Assembly (NCBI GenBank): GCA_026989395.1
Contig: JALSJK010000142.1
Location: forward strand, 1-48,195
Length of the DNA: 48,195 bases
DNA from: Methylomonas sp.
Lineage (GTDB): Bacteria; Pseudomonadota; Gammaproteobacteria; Methylococcales; Methylomonadaceae
Direction of reading: 5' to 3'
Part shown: positions 18,234-26,970 of the stretch, one piece after another
Layout: each line of letters begins with the position of its first letter
Position numbering within the stretch: the stretch's first letter is position 1
The notes under the pieces: model-generated
What the model was told of the DNA's origin: nothing
Seen by the model: only the letters and a program-made list of their open reading frames with translations
The model's database searches: none
Translations under genes and position numbers: made by a program

Positions 18234-20464
18234 TTTTTTTTCTTTGCCTTTCAATTCTCTCTTTTTCCAGTCAGGCCATCAATCCTGAGGATCTGCTTCA
18301 CCCTGAGCAAGCATTTAAAATTTCAGCAAAAGCAATTTCAGACCAGGAAATCATTGTTACTTTTGACATTGCAGACGACTATTATCTGTACCGAGACAAA
18401 ATGGACTTTATCTCGAATACACCCGGAATTGAACTCGGCAAAGTCATTTTACCGCCTGGAAAAACCAAACATGATGAATTTTTTGGGGAAGTTGTCACCT
18501 ATCGGCACACCGTAAAAATTCCAGTTCCAATTATTAAAAACAATCATCCCGACTCTTTTCAGCTACTTGTAAAACATCAGGGCTGCGCCGATCTGGGGAT
18601 TTGCTATCCACCGCAAAAAACTGTTTTAACCGTCACTTTACCCAATACAAACACTTCAAAAGTACCCAAAAGCACTCCAAAAAACGATCCCGTTCAACAA
18701 TTATTGAAGTCACAATCCGGAGTCGGCTTAAGCGCTTTTGAAGACGATTTATTACCTCCCGACCAAGCCTTCCAGTTTTTTGCCACCGCCAAAGACGGCA
18801 ATATAGTAAAACTTAACTGGATTATTGCCGATGGCTATTATCTTTATCGGGAAAAGTTTCAGATTGAGGTTATTAATCCTGACGATATTCAGCTAGGGAA
18901 TTATCAAATCCCCCATGGCATCCCTGAACATGATGAAGCTTTTGGTCCAGTTGAAATTTTTTATAAGGAAACAGGCTTTGAAGTGCCTTTGTTACGTTCC
19001 AACGATGGCCCAGAAAATCTGACTTTGCTGGTTAAATATCAAGGCTGCGCTTCACGCGGCGTATGTTATCCGCCAATACAAAAAACCATAGAATTGGCGC
19101 TACCAGCTGCAACACAAGTGCTTGCCAGCGGCATAATAATCAACCCTGCTCAACAAGCCCCACTCTCCGAACAGGATCAAATAGTTAATGCCTTACATCA
19201 AGATACCCTGTGGCTGACTCTGCTCAGCTTTCTAGGGTTTGGCCTGCTACTCTCCTTCACACCTTGCATCTTTCCGATGATTCCAATTCTGTCAGGTATT
19301 ATTGTTGGACAAGGAAAACAGATAACAACACGCAAAGCATTTCTTTTATCGCTTTGTTATGTGACCGCCTCAGCACTAACCTATACTGTTCTAGGTATTT
19401 TAGCAGCATTATTTGGCAGTAATTTACAAGCCACCTTTCAGCAACCCTGGATCATCGTTTTATTCAGTGCAATTTTTGTATTGCTGGCATTTTCAATGTT
19501 TGGCTTTTACAACCTGGAACTTCCCAAATCCTTGCAATCCAAATTACATAACAGCAGCGATAAACACCGGGACGGTTCATTTTTAGGCGCGGCAATAATG
19601 GGCGCCTTATCGTCTTTAATTGTCGGACCTTGCGTAGCTGCACCTCTGGCCGGCGCCTTAATTTATATTGGACAAACTGGCGATGCTGTTTTGGGTGGGT
19701 CGGCCTTATTTGCCTTGGGCTTTGGCATGGGCATTCCGTTACTGCTGATGGGAGCTTCCGCAGGTAAGTTATTACCCAAAGCTGGAGCCTGGATGAATTC
19801 GACCAAAGCTGTTTTTGGCGTCATTATGCTTGCAGTCGCCGCATGGATGCTGGACCGTATTTTACCACCAGCAATTATGATGCTGATTTGGTCCATGTTA
19901 CTTATCATCCCTGCTATTTACCTTTCTGCAATTGACGCACTTCCAGAAAATGCATCAGGCTGGCACAAACTATTTAAAGGTATCGGCGTTATCATGTTGA
20001 GCTACGGCATTATTTTATTAATAGGCTTGAGTACAGGAAATACTAATCCTTTGAAACCGTTAGCGCACATCGGCGGGATAAGTAATAATATTGAACATAA
20101 AATATCTTTTAAGCGTATCGCTTCAATTGAGCAACTGGACAAATATTTAGCACAGGCAAAGAACAATAATCAATGGGTCATGCTGGATTTTTATGCAGAC
20201 TGGTGTATTTCCTGCAAAGAAATGGAAGCTTATACCTTTAGCGACCCAAAAGTCTTAAAAAAACTGGAAAAAGTTGTTTTGCTTCAAGCTGATGTCACTG
20301 CCAATAATGAAGCTGACAAAGCGTTGTTAAAACGCTTCAATCTAATTGGCCCGCCGGGCATTATCTTTTTTGGGCCGAATAAAAACGATAATTACCAAAT
20401 GCAGATCATTGGCTATCAAAATGCTGAAAAATTTCTTTCTTTATTGAACCAGGCTGGAATATGA
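18203..20464 (+). CDS. dsbD: Thiol:disulfide interchange protein DsbD with two alpha domains
   Basis: Carries electrons from cytoplasmic thioredoxin across the inner membrane to periplasmic thiol proteins. Up to 753 residues; an internal Met at 18215 gives the cleaner signal peptide (MRFYKIIFFLCLSIL). There are two consecutive nDsbD/alpha domains, ~33-145 (C128/C134 in CADLGICYPP) and ~184-300 (C282/C288 in CASRGVCYPP), rather than one. The membrane beta domain begins at ~335 with Cys355 in SFTPCIFPMIP; the C-terminal thioredoxin-like gamma domain has DFYADWCISCK. It is longer than E. coli DsbD (~565) because of the extra alpha domain. Overlaps cutA by 31 bp and tlpA by 4 bp. Confidence 0.95.
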   Translation: MDQFMRFYKIIFFLCLSILSFSSQAINPEDLLHPEQAFKISAKAISDQEIIVTFDIADDYYLYRDKMDFISNTPGIELGKVILPPGKTKHDEFFGEVVTYRHTVKIPVPIIKNNHPDSFQLLVKHQGCADLGICYPPQKTVLTVTLPNTNTSKVPKSTPKNDPVQQLLKSQSGVGLSAFEDDLLPPDQAFQFFATAKDGNIVKLNWIIADGYYLYREKFQIEVINPDDIQLGNYQIPHGIPEHDEAFGPVEIFYKETGFEVPLLRSNDGPENLTLLVKYQGCASRGVCYPPIQKTIELALPAATQVLASGIIINPAQQAPLSEQDQIVNALHQDTLWLTLLSFLGFGLLLSFTPCIFPMIPILSGIIVGQGKQITTRKAFLLSLCYVTASALTYTVLGILAALFGSNLQATFQQPWIIVLFSAIFVLLAFSMFGFYNLELPKSLQSKLHNSSDKHRDGSFLGAAIMGALSSLIVGPCVAAPLAGALIYIGQTGDAVLGGSALFALGFGMGIPLLLMGASAGKLLPKAGAWMNSTKAVFGVIMLAVAAWMLDRILPPAIMMLIWSMLLIIPAIYLSAIDALPENASGWHKLFKGIGVIMLSYGIILLIGLSTGNTNPLKPLAHIGGISNNIEHKISFKRIASIEQLDKYLAQAKNNNQWVMLDFYADWCISCKEMEAYTFSDPKVLKKLEKVVLLQADVTANNEADKALLKRFNLIGPPGIIFFGPNKNDNYQMQIIGYQNAEKFLSLLNQAGI

Positions 20465-20991
20465 AACTGAAAAACTTCCTGACAATTTTTGTCGCTCTGA
20501 TTGCTTTAGGTACAGGTCTTTTAACCCACCGGCTTACCGCTCAACCTCAAGCCCCGATTGTACCAACAACAGCCGGATTACCAGATATCAGCCTGCCGGA
20601 TTTAGACGGAAAGCAGCGCAGCCTTTCCGAATGGCAAGACAAAGTGTTGGTTCTGAATTTCTGGGCAACCTGGTGTTCACCTTGCCGAAAGGAAATTCCT
20701 GAATTTATAGAATTGCAGAAAGAATTTGGCGAAAAAGGCTTACAATTTATCGGTATTGCTGTTGAAGAACTGGAACCAGCCAAGGAATACAGCAAACATG
20801 CGGGCATTAACTATCCGGTTTTGGTTGGACAACCCACCGCCATTAACTTATCCGTGCCATTAGGTAATATGATCAGCACCGTTCCTTTTACCGTTATTTT
20901 TGACCAACAAGGTAATATTATTCACAGACAACTGGGCGAAATAAGCAGAGATGTCATTTTGGAAAAAACTCTTACATTTTTAACCAAGTAA
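20461..20991 (+). CDS. TlpA-like membrane-anchored thioredoxin
   Basis: 176 residues. An N-terminal anchor or uncleaved signal (FLTIFVALIALGTGLLTHRL) is followed by a periplasmic AhpC/TSA-Redoxin domain with active site WCSPC (C72/C75) and cis-Pro TVP. The start overlaps the dsbD stop as ATGA. It is most likely a reductase that receives electrons from the adjacent DsbD, for example for cytochrome c or copper-site maturation; the partner is inferred from position. Confidence 0.9.
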   Translation: MKLKNFLTIFVALIALGTGLLTHRLTAQPQAPIVPTTAGLPDISLPDLDGKQRSLSEWQDKVLVLNFWATWCSPCRKEIPEFIELQKEFGEKGLQFIGIAVEELEPAKEYSKHAGINYPVLVGQPTAINLSVPLGNMISTVPFTVIFDQQGNIIHRQLGEISRDVILEKTLTFLTK

Positions 20992-21004
20992 AACCAGAAT
21001 AACA

Positions 21005-21127
21005 ATTAGGCGCGATTGCTGGTGATGCGGACACTTTGAACGACTTGCACGTTTGGCTGAACAACAAGTTTTTCAAAACTCTAACTCTTTTAGGAGGCTG
21101 CCCACATCACCAGCAATCGCGCCTAAT
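21005..21127. repeat. Miniature inverted-repeat element, family C
   Basis: 123 bp with perfect 23-bp terminal inverted repeats (21005-21027 / 21105-21127; inner part GGCGCGATTGCTGGTGATG). The ~77-bp interior has no ORF. No second copy in the window and no clear target duplication. It starts 13 bp after the tlpA stop and might act as its terminator stem. Confidence 0.8.
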
Positions 21128-21188
21128 CACCTTTTACCTCACCTGAATACAAATAATAAATCAAGCAAAGCATTGATCAAACACCCAA

Positions 21189-21365
21189 TCAGTTATTTAC
21201 AGAACCTCTATATGCCGAATTTACAGCATCTTCCGCTATTAACTTCTCAGCTTTTTTATACTTGCTATGCTCAGAATTCCATACCATAAACAAAACAAAT
21301 AATACCACAGCGATTAAACCGCCAATATAAAGCCAAAAATTATCTTTTTCTTGTTCTTCTGCCAT
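21189..21365 (-). CDS. Small single-pass membrane protein (58 residues)
   Basis: Starts at MAEEQEKDNFW with AGAGG eight bases upstream; the open frame to 21458 is upstream leader. An acidic N-terminus precedes one membrane helix (FWLYIGGLIAVVLFVLFMVW), then a Lys-rich, cytosol-like tail ending in Asn. No family recognised. A perfect FNR-type box lies 166 bp upstream on the shared intergenic region. Confidence 0.65.
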   Translation of the reverse strand: MAEEQEKDNFWLYIGGLIAVVLFVLFMVWNSEHSKYKKAEKLIAEDAVNSAYRGSVNN

Positions 21366-21754
21366 TTTCAATACCTCTTTTAATAACCAGAATGTAAATC
21401 TAAGTTGAAAATAAAAAATCAATTCAGCCTTAGTTGTTTTGGCATCCATCCAAAACAATCAATTCCCTTGCTATGGCTGTGGTTAATATATCACCAGCAA
21501 ATAACCCTGTAAAAAATAAGTTAACTTTTGTTGATCTAAATCAATTAAATAGCGAAATTTAACTATCAATTCAGATTTTTCAAACTTGCCAAGTTTATAC
21601 AGAATCAACACCATTTTTTATAATGAGATGTTCCTCCCGAGCCTGCAAAAATTATCTATTTTGTCGCTATTTGAAGCGAAAATGAGTTATATCTGGACAA
21701 AACTGTGCAAATTAGGCAGAATGGCGCACATCAGAAATTCATTGTTTTTTTGCC
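21366..21754. other. Divergent intergenic region, 389 bp
   Basis: Separates the 58-residue membrane protein (minus) from aroQ (plus). It contains the FNR-type box at 21531-21544 and the palindrome ACTTG-CC-AAGT near 21593. No ORF with a ribosome-binding site and no repeat shared with the rest of the window. Confidence 0.6.
21531..21544. promoter_or_regulatory. FNR/Anr-type binding site
   Basis: TTGATCTAAATCAA is an exact match to the CRP/FNR-family consensus TTGAT-N4-ATCAA. It could control the 58-residue protein (minus) or aroQ-accB-accC (plus). A TATCAA (21564-21569) lies at the right distance for a class II promoter on the plus strand; GGTTAT (21506-21501) on the minus strand. Both -10s are weak. 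Confidence 0.6.
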
Positions 21755-22198
21755 ATGGCTAATATCACCATCCTAAACGGTCCCAACCTGAACTTATTAG
21801 GCATACGTGAGCCAGGTCATTACGGCAATAAAACCCTCAAAGACATCCAAAATGCATTGGAAAACATAGCCGGGCCGCTTGGCCATACCATTCATTTCCA
21901 TCAAAACAATGCAGAACATGAAATTGTCGAAATAATTCACAACGCCTTCTCCAAACAGCACGAATTTATCATTATCAACCCTGCGGCCTTTACCCATACC
22001 AGTGTTGCCATTCGAGATGCGTTACTTGCTACACAAATTCCTTTTATTGAAGTCCATTTATCAAACATCCATGCCCGTGAGCCTTTCAGATCACATTCTT
22101 ATTTTTCAGATATTGCCAAGGGGGTGATTTGCGGATTAGGTGCTACGGGTTACGAATTGGCCTTACAGGCCGCCCATCAATTATTAATCGAGAGATAA
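21755..22198 (+). CDS. aroQ: 3-dehydroquinate dehydratase, type II
   Basis: The third step of the shikimate pathway. 147 residues. [17 protein letters not shown] carries the catalytic Arg and Tyr; [16 protein letters not shown] and [14 protein letters not shown] are the other signatures. Seven bases before accB, the common aroQ-accB-accC order in gammaproteobacteria, linking aromatic amino-acid and fatty-acid synthesis in one transcript. Confidence 0.96.
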   Translation: MANITILNGPNLNLLGIREPGHYGNKTLKDIQNALENIAGPLGHTIHFHQNNAEHEIVEIIHNAFSKQHEFIIINPAAFTHTSVAIRDALLATQIPFIEVHLSNIHAREPFRSHSYFSDIAKGVICGLGATGYELALQAAHQLLIER

Positions 22199-22205
22199 CA
22201 TTTCT

Positions 22206-22655
22206 ATGGATATCAGAAAAATCAAAAAATTAATTGAATTAATTGAAGAATCAGATATTGCTGAACTTGAAATTTCAGAAGGTGAAGAATCTATCCGCCT
22301 GAGTCGCTACACCAGTAGCGCCCCGGCAGCCAGCACCCCAGTTGCGGCTGCACCTCCTTTACCGGCTGTGACTGCCGATGTTGGAGCAGCTAAACCAGCA
22401 CCTGCAGAAGAAAAAATACCCGGCCATATAGTTAAATCACCCATGGTTGGAACTTTTTATCGTTCTGCAACGCCCGGCTCAAAACCCTTTGTTGATATTG
22501 GCCAGAGCGTAAATGTCGGCGACACGCTTTGTATTATTGAAGCAATGAAAATTCTTAATCAGATTGAAGCCGATGCAAGCGGCACCATTACCAAAATTCT
22601 GGTAGAAAACGCACAGCCTGTCGAATACGATCAGCCTTTGTTTGTCATTGAATAA
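22206..22655 (+). CDS. accB: Biotin carboxyl carrier protein of acetyl-CoA carboxylase
   Basis: 149 residues. An N-terminal helical region, an Ala/Pro-rich linker (~38-70), then the biotinyl domain with the acceptor K115 in [12 protein letters not shown]. It carries CO2 between biotin carboxylase and carboxyltransferase in the first step of fatty-acid synthesis. Immediately upstream of accC. Confidence 0.97.
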   Translation: MDIRKIKKLIELIEESDIAELEISEGEESIRLSRYTSSAPAASTPVAAAPPLPAVTADVGAAKPAPAEEKIPGHIVKSPMVGTFYRSATPGSKPFVDIGQSVNVGDTLCIIEAMKILNQIEADASGTITKILVENAQPVEYDQPLFVIE

Positions 22656-22671
22656 GGGGGTTGGAATCAGT

Positions 22672-24012
22672 ATGTTCTCAAAAATAGTGATTGCCAATCG
22701 CGGTGAAATTGCGCTGCGTATTCTTCGTGCCTGCCGTGAGCTGGGTATTAAAACAGTCGCAGTTCATTCTGCTGCGGACCGTGATTTAAAACATGTGCGT
22801 TTTGCTGATGAAACCGTTTGTATCGGGCCAGCTGCTTCTACTGACAGTTATTTGAATATTCCCGCCATTATCAGCGCTGCGGAAGTAACAGATGCCGAAG
22901 CCATACATCCAGGCTATGGCTTTTTATCTGAAAATGCCGATTTTTCAGAAAAAGTACAACAAAGCGGTTTTACATTTATTGGTCCCAATGCTGACACCAT
23001 TCGCATGATGGGCGACAAGATTCAAGCCAAAAAAGCCATGCACAAAGCAGGTATTCCTTGTGTTCCAGGTAATGGCGACCCACTTGGAGATGATGACCAA
23101 ACCAATTTTGCCATGGCCAGGGAAATCGGTTATCCGGTTATTATCAAAGCGGCTGGCGGTGGCGGCGGCCGAGGAATGCGCACTGTTCATACCGAAGCGG
23201 CATTAATAGGCGCCATTGCACTCACCAAAAATGAGGCCGGCACCGCTTTTGGTAATGATACTGTCTACATGGAAAAATTCCTGGAGGATCCGCGTCACAT
23301 TGAATTTCAGGTATTGGCTGACAGTTACGGCAATGCCATTCATTTGGGTGAAAGAGACTGTTCCATGCAGCGCCGCCATCAAAAAGTAGTAGAAGAAGCA
23401 CCTGCCCCCGGTATTACTGAAGAGCAGCGCAAGAAAATGGGTGAGCGATGTGCAAAGGCTTGCCAAGATATCGGCTATTTAGGCGCAGGAACATTTGAAT
23501 TTTTGTACGAAAAAGGCGAGTTTTATTTTATTGAAATGAATACCCGGGTTCAGGTTGAACACCCCGTCACTGAAATGATCACCAACTTTGATATTGTCAA
23601 AGAGCAGTTGCATATTGCGGCTGGAGAACCCTTGTCAGTCACTCAAGAGGATATCAAAATTGTTGGCCATGCTATTGAATGCAGACTCAATGCAGAAGAC
23701 CCGGAAACCTTCATGCCCTGCCCAGGCACTATCAACCAGGTTCATATGCCCGGAGGCCCTGGGATTCGCTGTGAAACTCACATCTATAATGGTTACAGAG
23801 TCCCGCCATATTACGACTCGATGATTGGCAAACTGATCGCACATGGAAATACGCGTGAAAGTGCTATCGCCAGAATGAATACTGCTTTAAGTGAAATCGT
23901 CATCGACGGCATTAAAACCAATATCCCATTACAGCAAAAAATTATTTCTGACAACGCATTTGCTGCTGGCTGTCAAAACATTCATTATTTGGAGAAAAAA
24001 CTGGGACTTTAA
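22672..24012 (+). CDS. accC: Biotin carboxylase subunit of acetyl-CoA carboxylase
   Basis: 446 residues from the ATG at 22672 ([16 protein letters not shown]); the in-frame ATG at 22642 lies within accB and adds non-family residues. The ATP-grasp loop GGGGGRGMR, the [19 protein letters not shown] biotin/bicarbonate region and [14 protein letters not shown] are all intact. It works with AccB, encoded 16 bp upstream. Confidence 0.97.
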   Translation: MFSKIVIANRGEIALRILRACRELGIKTVAVHSAADRDLKHVRFADETVCIGPAASTDSYLNIPAIISAAEVTDAEAIHPGYGFLSENADFSEKVQQSGFTFIGPNADTIRMMGDKIQAKKAMHKAGIPCVPGNGDPLGDDDQTNFAMAREIGYPVIIKAAGGGGGRGMRTVHTEAALIGAIALTKNEAGTAFGNDTVYMEKFLEDPRHIEFQVLADSYGNAIHLGERDCSMQRRHQKVVEEAPAPGITEEQRKKMGERCAKACQDIGYLGAGTFEFLYEKGEFYFIEMNTRVQVEHPVTEMITNFDIVKEQLHIAAGEPLSVTQEDIKIVGHAIECRLNAEDPETFMPCPGTINQVHMPGGPGIRCETHIYNGYRVPPYYDSMIGKLIAHGNTRESAIARMNTALSEIVIDGIKTNIPLQQKIISDNAFAAGCQNIHYLEKKLGL

Positions 24013-24084
24013 CAAAATGGTTTCTGATTTATCAACTTCGCTTGGCGGTCTTCAGTCACTGGCTATATTTCACTCTACGAATTA

Positions 24085-24987
24085 ATGGCCTGGCATCAAC
24101 TTTCGATCATTGCCAACAAAGCTACCGCCCCTGAAATTTCTGATTTTTTCAATGCTTTGGGGGCAGTCTCTGTCACCTACATGGATGCCGAAGACCATCC
24201 TGTTTATGAGCCAGCTCCAGGAGAAACCAGGATATGGGACAACACTAAAATCATCGCTTTATTTGAAACTGACGCTGAACCGGAACTTGTAAAAAAGCTG
24301 TTGTTCTCGACATTTTCAAAGCAACCCATCTCAAATTGGCAGCAAGAATTTCTTGATGACCAGGTTTGGGAACGAGCCTGGATGGAACATTTCCGGCCAA
24401 TGAAATTTGCTGACCGGCTTTGGGTTTGTCCTACCGGACAAGAAATTTCAGAACCAGACACTGCTTGTATGACACTAGATCCTGGTCTTGCTTTCGGCAC
24501 TGGCACCCACCCCACCACCGAGCTTTGTCTGGAATGGCTGGCTGAAAATGACATCAAAGGAAAAACCTTCATCGATTATGGGTGCGGATCAGGGATACTC
24601 GCTATTGCGGCTGCACTTTTAGGCGCCGAAAAAGTTTTTGCCGTTGACATCGATCCACAAGCGCTAACCGCCACTTATGACAATGCGGTAAAAAATAATG
24701 TTCAGTCACAAATTATTATAAGCGATGCAGATGAATTTTCGCCTATACTTGCAGATATCCTGATTGCAAATATTCTGGCACAACCGCTTATGGAATTATC
24801 CGAATATCTCTCTAAAATGGTGAAAACAAATGGACAATTGATCCTTTCTGGCATCCTCAAAGAACAAACCTCCCCTGTTATTGACTGCTATCGTCAGAAC
24901 TTCTATTTCAACGTTCCCATCTATGCTGAAGATTGGTGTCGGCTGGATGCTGTTAAAAAAATCAAACCATCGGCAGAAAATCGCTAG
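24085..24987 (+). CDS. prmA: Ribosomal protein L11 methyltransferase
   Basis: 300 residues. SAM-binding DYGCGSGILAIAAALLGA, LDPGLAFGTGTHPTT and the catalytic-region NILAQPL are diagnostic of PrmA, which methylates L11 lysines and its N-terminus. Follows accC by 72 bp, as in many gammaproteobacteria, and precedes the DUF3426 gene by 13 bp. Confidence 0.95.
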   Translation: MAWHQLSIIANKATAPEISDFFNALGAVSVTYMDAEDHPVYEPAPGETRIWDNTKIIALFETDAEPELVKKLLFSTFSKQPISNWQQEFLDDQVWERAWMEHFRPMKFADRLWVCPTGQEISEPDTACMTLDPGLAFGTGTHPTTELCLEWLAENDIKGKTFIDYGCGSGILAIAAALLGAEKVFAVDIDPQALTATYDNAVKNNVQSQIIISDADEFSPILADILIANILAQPLMELSEYLSKMVKTNGQLILSGILKEQTSPVIDCYRQNFYFNVPIYAEDWCRLDAVKKIKPSAENR

Positions 24988-25000
24988 GCAGCACAAAAAG

Positions 25001-25636
25001 ATGCTAATAGAATGTCCGGAGTGTCACCAAACACATTCGTTAACGACCGAAGAATTCCAGGAAAGTGATGGCACCACGACCTGTCCTGAATGTTCTTGCA
25101 AATTTGACCCTCTGGCTAATCTAGCTGAAACTGTTGCCGCCCGGGAACCATTTCCTTGGGAAAAACCAGGAAACAAACCAATTTCCAACTCTATTTGGCG
25201 TATTGGGGTATTTTCCGGATTATTACTGCTAGGTTTCCAGTTTTTATATTTTAAAAGCGATAATATTGCACAAAATCAAATCATCAGACCCTGGCTATTG
25301 CATTTATGCAAAATTACGAATTGCCAACTCCCCAGATATCATAATGTCAAAGAATATTCAGTACTACACAGCTCCTTTGAATTACAACACAGTCATTACA
25401 CCCTTCAAGCCGCAATCCGCAATGAAGCGCCTTTCCCGCAAAGTTTTCCGGATATTAAATTAACTTTACTGAGTTATTCAGGCTCTCCCGTAGCCCACCG
25501 TATTTTCCACCCTGAAGATTATCTTGAACAATATCTTACAAAAGACTCACTGGGTCCCTTAGAAACATTTACCATAAAGCTGGATATTGCCCTGCCTGAA
25601 GCCAAGGTTGGCGGATTTAGCATCGAATTACTGTAA
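25001..25636 (+). CDS. Zinc-ribbon / DUF3426 membrane protein
   Basis: 211 residues from MLIECPEC at 25001; the longer frame to 24881 overlaps prmA and is discarded. An N-terminal MJ0042-type zinc ribbon (CPECHQTH...CPECSCKF), one membrane helix near 65-85 (WRIGVFSGLLLLGFQFLYF), then a DUF3426 domain (YSVLHSSFELQHSHYTLQAAIRNEA...PFPQSFPDIKLTLL). This gene usually sits between prmA and dusB; here a 6-kb island separates it from dusB. Role unknown. Confidence 0.88.
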   Translation: MLIECPECHQTHSLTTEEFQESDGTTTCPECSCKFDPLANLAETVAAREPFPWEKPGNKPISNSIWRIGVFSGLLLLGFQFLYFKSDNIAQNQIIRPWLLHLCKITNCQLPRYHNVKEYSVLHSSFELQHSHYTLQAAIRNEAPFPQSFPDIKLTLLSYSGSPVAHRIFHPEDYLEQYLTKDSLGPLETFTIKLDIALPEAKVGGFSIELL

Positions 25637-25953
25637 AGACCCAACTCATCAATAAGTTCGTACTTTCATATTAATTCAATAACATCCAAATATGCAACCT
25701 ATAATTAAACTATGTTAAATAACACATAAATAATCATGTATATCCCTTATTTTTGATGTGTATTTAAATAAAATAAAATAATTTTCCTTTTTTTTCAATG
25801 CATTATTATTTGGCCTAAAAAATGCTTGTATTTAATTATCCTGCATTAACCTTTCTAACAACCTAAAAGATTAATCTAGGGAATCGGACTGAAGAGTTAA
25901 GAACAGGATGTACTGAGGAAAAATTATCCGTCTTAGAAAATAAAGAGGTAACA
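25637..25953. other. AT-rich intergenic region before the accessory island
   Basis: 317 bp without ORF. It contains ATAATTAAACTATGTTA (25701-25717), which recurs within the palindrome at 26971-27005, and a -24/-12 promoter-like element at 25810-25827. The rest is A/T-rich and featureless. Confidence 0.6.
25810..25827 (+). promoter_or_regulatory. Candidate sigma-54 (-24/-12) promoter
   Basis: TTGGCCT-AAAAA-ATGCTT keeps the invariant GG and GC with exactly ten bases between them and most of the TTGGCAC-N5-TTGCTT consensus. It would start transcription near 25837, 117 bp before the 81-residue peptide gene. In such AT-rich DNA a chance match is possible. Confidence 0.35.
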
Positions 25954-26199
25954 ATGAGCGAACTACAAGTAGCACCAGAATCAGTGCAAACCCAATCTAT
26001 ATCAGCCGGATCGGTCCTTTTAGGAACCGGCCTTGCTCTTGCATCATTCATCGTTGTACCAGCAATTGCAACTCGAATAGGTCTCGGCCCAAGCCTTACC
26101 GGCGCATTAAGAATCGCCCTGATGAGAGCCTCAGCAAAAGCGAGCAACGGTAAAACGGATGCTTCAGATGCCTGTACAACCAGTATTAGTTGTCATTAA
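25954..26199 (+). CDS. Small membrane-active or precursor-like peptide (81 residues)
   Basis: Not recognised. AGAGG is six bases before the ATG and a strong terminator follows 25 bp after the stop, so it is a genuine monocistronic gene. A polar N-terminus (MSELQVAPESVQTQSISA) is followed by a hydrophobic Gly/Ala/Leu segment with GTGLALASFIVVPAIA, an amphipathic RIGLGPSLTGALRIALMRASAKA and a tail with its only two Cys (DACTTSISCH). The layout could be a leader plus Ser/Thr/Cys core of a modified peptide, or a small membrane protein with a metal- or disulphide-forming tail. No modification enzyme lies nearby. Confidence 0.6.
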   Translation: MSELQVAPESVQTQSISAGSVLLGTGLALASFIVVPAIATRIGLGPSLTGALRIALMRASAKASNGKTDASDACTTSISCH

Positions 26200-26224
26200 G
26201 TTTTAAATTTGTCTCTTCCTCAAG

Positions 26225-26269
26225 CTTTAGCAAGACTCCTTCCTTCCTTTGTCTTGCTAAAGTTTTTTT
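26225..26269 (+). terminator. Strong intrinsic terminator after the 81-residue peptide gene
   Basis: Perfect 12-bp stem CTTTAGCAAGAC (26225-26236) / GTCTTGCTAAAG (26251-26262), 14-base loop, then seven Ts. It separates the peptide gene from the downstream metal cluster. Confidence 0.92.
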
Positions 26270-26447
26270 AATTAACGTCCCGGCCAGCCCAAAACTATTT
26301 TAAAAACCACAATCACTAGTGACTTTCTATCTTCCACTTATTACAATAGCACAAGCCTGGATGCTGCAACATTCGTAACAATAATTACTTCTCAATCCAT
26401 AGACCGCTTTGTTACTTTAACTACAAACAATTAACACCACCAAACCG

Positions 26448-26633
26448 ATGCCCGAAGAAAAAAAATCTTGTGATTTATGCGGCCTTCCAGTTGAAATTAG
26501 CGGCTTTACCCTGCTAACAAAAGAAGGGGAGAAAAACTTTTGCTGCGAAGGCTGTCTTGGCATTTATCAAATGCTCAATGAAGAACACTTACTACCCAAC
26601 GAAACTGATAGTTCTGATAATTCCGATAAATAA
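26448..26633 (+). CDS. Free-standing metal-binding domain of CcoI-type ATPases
   Basis: 61 residues: CDLCGLPV near the start and FCCEGCLGIYQML in the middle are the Cys pattern of the domain normally fused to the N-terminus of CcoI/FixI-type copper ATPases. Here it is a separate small protein with an acidic tail (NETDSSDNSDK). It could pass metal to the P-type ATPase encoded 1.1 kb downstream. No good ribosome-binding site is visible; the start is the only reasonable ATG. Confidence 0.75.
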   Translation: MPEEKKSCDLCGLPVEISGFTLLTKEGEKNFCCEGCLGIYQMLNEEHLLPNETDSSDNSDK

Positions 26634-26653
26634 TTCAACACTGGAGACGCTCA

Positions 26654-26968
26654 ATGAAAAACCATAACCATGGAGAACACGCAGCCGCAGCAACACATCA
26701 TGCTGTTCATAATATTTCATCCCACATGATGAAAGGTGCAGCAATGTCAACTGGTGCAAAATCAGAAGGCCTGATTATCAATAAAATAGCCAAACATCCG
26801 CTTTTGATACTTGGCGCAGGCATTGTTGCCGGTTACCTTGCCCATAAATATAGAAAAGAAATCATTAACGCCGCATCCAGCGTCACAGACAAGAGCAAAA
26901 ATTTTGTGTTACAACAAAAAGAAAATCTTGAAGATATTGTGGCCGAAAGCAAAGAAGCCAAAGACTAG
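26654..26968 (+). CDS. His-rich, GxxxG-containing single-pass membrane protein
   Basis: 104 residues; GGAG precedes the ATG. The N-terminus is rich in His and Met (MKNHNHGEHAAAATHHAVHN, then HMMKGAAM), a likely soft-metal ligand set. One membrane helix (LLILGAGIVAGYLAHKY) holds a GIVAG packing motif, followed by a Lys/Glu helical tail (SSVTDKSKNFVLQQKENLED) like YtxH-type proteins. No enzyme motif. Second gene of the metal cluster; the 35-bp palindrome at 26971 follows immediately. Confidence 0.72.
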   Translation: MKNHNHGEHAAAATHHAVHNISSHMMKGAAMSTGAKSEGLIINKIAKHPLLILGAGIVAGYLAHKYRKEIINAASSVTDKSKNFVLQQKENLEDIVAESKEAKD

Positions 26969-26970
26969 CC

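Noticed and set aside
25954-26199. 81-residue peptide as a methanobactin precursor
   Set aside because: Methanobactin precursors are about 20-35 residues with a short Cys core, and the mbnB/mbnC genes are absent; length and sequence do not fit.
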